Notes under the pieces: generated by a model | Database searches by the model: none | Told to the model about the DNA's origin: nothing | The model's input: the letters and a program-made list of their open reading frames with translations, nothing else | Assembly: GCF_020379485.1 (NCBI RefSeq) | Contig: NC_063436.1 | Coordinates: 29,200,423 to 29,264,422, forward strand | DNA: 64,000 nt | Direction: 5' to 3' | Origin: Brassica napus | Lineage: Eukaryota > Streptophyta > Magnoliopsida > Brassicales > Brassicaceae | Made by a program: the position numbers and the translations under genes | Shown here: positions 60,773-64,000 of the stretch, in pieces | Position numbering within the stretch: the first letter of the stretch is position 1 | Layout of the letters: each line of letters begins with the position of its first letter

Positions 60773-61675
60773 TTATACGAACCCTAAAAACGAACCCAGA
60801 ACTCTCTCCTTCAGCTGGTGAAAATCGAAAATGAGCAACAAAAGTGGAGCTTCGTCAGGGACGTCGAAACAGACATAAAATCTGTTGAACACATCAAATC
60901 CTTCCTTGTTTTTCACACAATCTAACTCAACTGACGAGTTCTCATTTGACACCTTTATCTCTGAGCAATAATCACGAAGGCGACTAAACTGCTCATCATA
61001 CTCTCGTTCAATCCACCTTAATGCTTTGTTCCTAGCATGTTGACATTGAGGCCTTGTCACAGTAAGCTTCCATTTCTCCATCACTAACTCCTCAATCTTC
61101 ATTGGCATGAAGTATTCGGGTTCTTCTCGAATCTTGTCAACAAACAGCCGTGCAATCACCGGAACTTTCAGCAGCTCACATGTACCAGTGGGAACACAAC
61201 TATGAGCTTCCTTCAATATCTTCACTTGCCACTTGTTAGGAGACTTTCCCGAAGATGAGCAGTATATGCGCCAACTACAGCCTTTCCCCGAACAGACAAA
61301 CTCCAGCTTCGTCTTATCATACCGGTTTTGTTTGATGTTTCGGCCAGATTTCAGAGCATAGTCTACCACAGCTTCCTTGAACGCAATACCACTGATGAAT
61401 ACTTGTCCTTCATACAAGTCACCATCGCCTCTCCTAATATCGCTGCGCCTATACATTGTCCTCTGAGTTTCTTGTCCTTCTTCTTCTTCATCATCTTATG
61501 TCTCCGGATACTCGTTGTGTCTGACTGAAGGTTCATCTACAAATTCACCAACATCTTTCTCAATGTTGAAGTCGTTACGCTCACGTCGATTTTCACCATC
61601 AGAATCGTAACCTTGGTCGAATTCAGGGACATCATTCCACTCAACATTCACATCAATCCCTCCTTTCTGAGTCAT
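60773..61675 (-). pseudogene. MuDR-type transposase, N-terminal part only
   Basis: The frame starts with ATG at 61675 and is acidic at first. It is interrupted by a TAA at 61498-61496 and then runs open from 61456 to 60773. The open part holds the plant MuDR N-terminal domain: GIAFKEAVVDYALKSGRNIK, then the zinc-binding WRCM-like core KLEFVCSGKGCSWRIYCSSS with a following HSC, and the start of the next plant-MULE region (PQCQHARNKALRWIE). The catalytic DDE domain and the SWIM finger are missing. It could still bind DNA but cannot transpose the element. It lies within a MULE whose ends are perfect. Confidence 0.75.
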
Positions 61676-61834
61676 TCTACAAGAAAAAAACTAAGATTAT
61701 CATACTAGATACTCGAAATTGAAACAAAGAGTAAGCAAAATTGATTCAGTTTAAAACAGAGAGTAATTTAATAGAAACTCGAAAAGGAAGAAGATGAGAC
61801 GACAAACTCACCTGACATAACCGATCAGGCAGAA

Positions 61835-61922
61835 AGAACAGTCCACGAAATTGATTCAAAGCTTCAGTCTTGCCTAGAAGAACAGTCCACGAAATTGATT
61901 CAAAGCTTCAGTCTTGCCTAGA
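61835..61922. repeat. 44-bp exact tandem duplication inside the MULE
   Basis: Two units of 44 bp (61835-61878 and 61879-61922), each containing GAACAGTCCACGAAATTGAT, are directly adjacent and appear identical. They lie just upstream of the transposase fragment. Confidence 0.85.
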
Positions 61923-62271
61923 GTTCACGACACTTGAGAGAGATGAACAGAATTGGGGTTTTTTTCTGGTTAATAAAAAATGGGTTGGGTTAGTTAAATT
62001 ACGGTTTATAATAACAAATCGGGTCGTAAACGGGTCTTCTTAGGTTTAATTAGGTTTTCTATTGGTTAGGCTTAAACTCAAAAACCTGTAAACCGATTTT
62101 AGTCAGCTAATTGTACGTTCATGTGGGTTCGGGTTTCGAACTTTGACATTGTGGGGAAATAGGTTGTACAACTTCTATATATGTGCAATTAAGACGAGGT
62201 TGAAAGATCGTGTGGAACTGTTACTATATGAAACTTCTGGTGTGGAAATAGGTCGTTTTCCCTGGTACAAA

Positions 62272-63868
62272 TTATCTATCTCAGTTCAAAACCTTCTAAT
62301 CATCCAACATAAATTTTGTATTTAAATATTATGATCTTAATTATACATTTCTAACTTTCTTTAAAAGTTATAGAAAACTAGTATTTCATGCATTGAAGAT
62401 TAATTAATTTTGATATAAACAATCTAAGCATTTTAAGGTGTATATTTTTTGCGGATTCCCATAATAACTCTAACCTTAACTATCACTTAATTATACACAA
62501 TATTATACCTTTAGGGTAAAGAATTCGACCGTCTACAATTATTTAATCGAACTATTTCATGCTGATCTTTTATATTATTACTAGAATGTTAGATATGAAG
62601 ACTGTACCATTCCTTACATCTAAAATTGATTTATTTTGGATGAAACGTACAGCTTTAGTTATTTGATTAGGTCTTTCTTTTTAGGTCATTTTGTTTTATT
62701 TTGCCTCTCGGTGCATCAAATTAGATAATTATTAAGTTTGCAAATTCAAAAAAAAATCAACCACAACGCTGCAATGCATTGTACTATGTACTGGGCTCAT
62801 CCATAGCTATTATTGTTCAGGTCGACAAAATGATTAACTAAAGCTTCGTTATGGAAAGTATATATCTTAAGCAGTGATTAGTACAAGAATTTGTCACTTG
62901 ATTTGATGGTGTACTTTCCAACGTTTTTAACTAACCTGTCCCAACGTATGAACTTTGTGTATTCACATTATTTGGTGATTTTTTGTTCTTTAATAACCCA
63001 CTTAAGATTTTTTTTTCTAATCCACTTAAGATATTAAACTAAGATGGTGGCTATTTGATATTCAAAACTAAAGTTTGCGTAAAAAAGGCATAATAAACAA
63101 TGAAAATCATCTATTTAATGTTTTTCTCTAATTTGATCAAATACATATTTTCTCCATATAAGAAATATTTTATGGATTTATGTAAAAATATTTAATTCAA
63201 AAGTGGAAAAAGAGAAAATGGTAATTTGGATTTTCTCAGATTGATGAACAAATTTTCCAAGTTGTTGTATAAAGAGGCTTTCGATAGTGTCACAAATAAT
63301 CAGAAATTGCATATTCCATCTCCAAGTCTCAAAATACTTTAAGATTAATCTTGATTTTTCTCTATTATTATCTCATAGTTAGGGTTTAGCTTCTAAAAAC
63401 TGTACTTCTCAAAAGGTTCTTGATCGATATATAGTCCATATACTGTTGAAATTGCTTTCTGACTTAATGATTGTTGTAATTAGGAAACTAAACGATTTCT
63501 TGTAATTGAAAAGCGTACTTTGTTAAGCATAATGGCCGACGAACAAGAATGTTGTTTGAACTCTTTGTTAACCACATACACACAAAATCTGTGGCAGATT
63601 GGGTCTCTTCAATATACAAAAGGGTGGCTTATAGATGAGGTTTGTACAGAAGAATTCATTGGACGAGATGAGTCGCACACGTATGACTATTGAACTGTAG
63701 AAACCCGATGTGTTACACACGCGCCACCTTTGGAAAAGCTGGTTTAAATTGAACTGTTTATTTTGACTGACCAGGTGTGCTCTTCTATCCACTCACTATA
63801 GAACACGTGTCTGAAACCCTCTTAAAAGTTAAAACTCTTTTAACTGAGATTGGACCCTAAAAAGACAA
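62272..63868. other. Intergenic DNA, one small reading frame
   Basis: AT-rich up to about 63250, then less so. No recognisable gene apart from the small frame listed separately. Confidence 0.5.
63532..63693 (+). CDS. Small reading frame, 53 codons, unknown
   Basis: Starts ATGGCC, a good plant start context, and reads MADEQECCLNSLL..., ending HTYDY. A TATATAG motif lies about 100 bp upstream (63428). I do not recognise the protein; it could be a captured N-terminal exon or chance. Confidence 0.2.
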   Translation: MADEQECCLNSLLTTYTQNLWQIGSLQYTKGWLIDEVCTEEFIGRDESHTYDY

Positions 63869-64000
63869 TCTATATACTATATTAAAAGGGTTATATGAGG
63901 AGTAGAGAGGATGTCCACGTCAGATTAAAAAATCGGCCAATAGGAGAACAGCATTCGGACACGTCAGCACGGCTTTGGGTTTTGTTGGGCTTAATTTTTT
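63869..64000 (+). mobile_element. Helitron 5' end, cut by the window edge
   Basis: TCTATATACTATATTAAAAG at 63869 with A before it is a Helitron start. The following GTCCACGTCAGATTAAAAAATC matches the start at 38304, so both belong to one family. The rest lies outside the window. Confidence 0.65.

Larger units (their letters stand above)
60512..62262. mobile_element. Recent MULE with identical 143-bp terminal inverted repeats
   Basis: The ends are GGGAAAACGACC... at 60512-60654 and its reverse complement at 62120-62262. I compared the two 143-bp arms base by base and found no difference. TGGTACAAA occurs exactly at 60503-60511 and 62263-62271, the 9-bp duplication of Mutator-like elements. 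At 1751 bp it is an internally deleted element with only the N-terminal part of a MuDR-type transposase. Confidence 0.92.

Overview
The window is nuclear DNA of a flowering plant, almost certainly a Brassicaceae species of the Brassica/Raphanus type. Three things point there: an intronless protein kinase gene that reads as CIPK6, a two-domain REM-type B3 gene, and repeated Helitron ends of the Brassicaceae pattern (TCTATACTATT... start, GC-rich hairpin followed by CTAG at the end). Most of the 64 kb is transposable-element sequence in AT-rich DNA. Only two cellular genes look intact: CIPK6 (52273-53586, +) and a B3-domain gene (54791-55677, -). A class III peroxidase gene (35507-36951, +) is broken.

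Layout. 147-8464 is two Helitrons on the minus strand joined end to end; the first carries a decayed RPA/OB-fold gene, the second an AT-rich duplicated repeat with a LINE tail inside. 9807-10417 is a small complete Helitron. 10682-19886 is bounded by Helitron ends and holds an endogenous caulimovirid (about 11241-19114) with one frameshifted polyprotein reading frame (movement protein, capsid/zinc knuckle, protease, reverse transcriptase, RNase H) and an intact downstream reading frame of unknown function. 20945-21915 and 28161-30300 are further Helitrons, each with a tRNA-like A-box/B-box module; the second also carries pieces of a PDI-like gene. 30558-34256 is a 5'-truncated LINE with a 12-bp target duplication. 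34475-35251 is a short poly(A) retroposon just before the peroxidase pseudogene.

38304-42969 is probably a Helitron that picked up pieces of a receptor-like kinase and an OBERON-like gene; a 556-bp MULE-type MITE sits inside the kinase piece. 43095-43759 is a hAT-type element. 45003-47576 is a hAT-like element with a LINE nested in it, and 48.5-49.6 kb is another LINE fragment. The B3 gene lies wholly inside a 2.26-kb element with Harbinger-like ends and TTA duplications, the most unusual arrangement in the window. 60512-62262 is a MULE with two identical 143-bp terminal inverted repeats and a perfect 9-bp target duplication, so it is a very recent insertion. A new Helitron starts at 63869 and runs out of the window.

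The genes do not form a pathway. The two intact genes are independent regulators: CIPK6 in calcium/CBL signalling and the B3 protein in transcription. The rest records nested transposition, gene-fragment capture and one virus integration. All family names come from reading motifs by eye; no database search was run.
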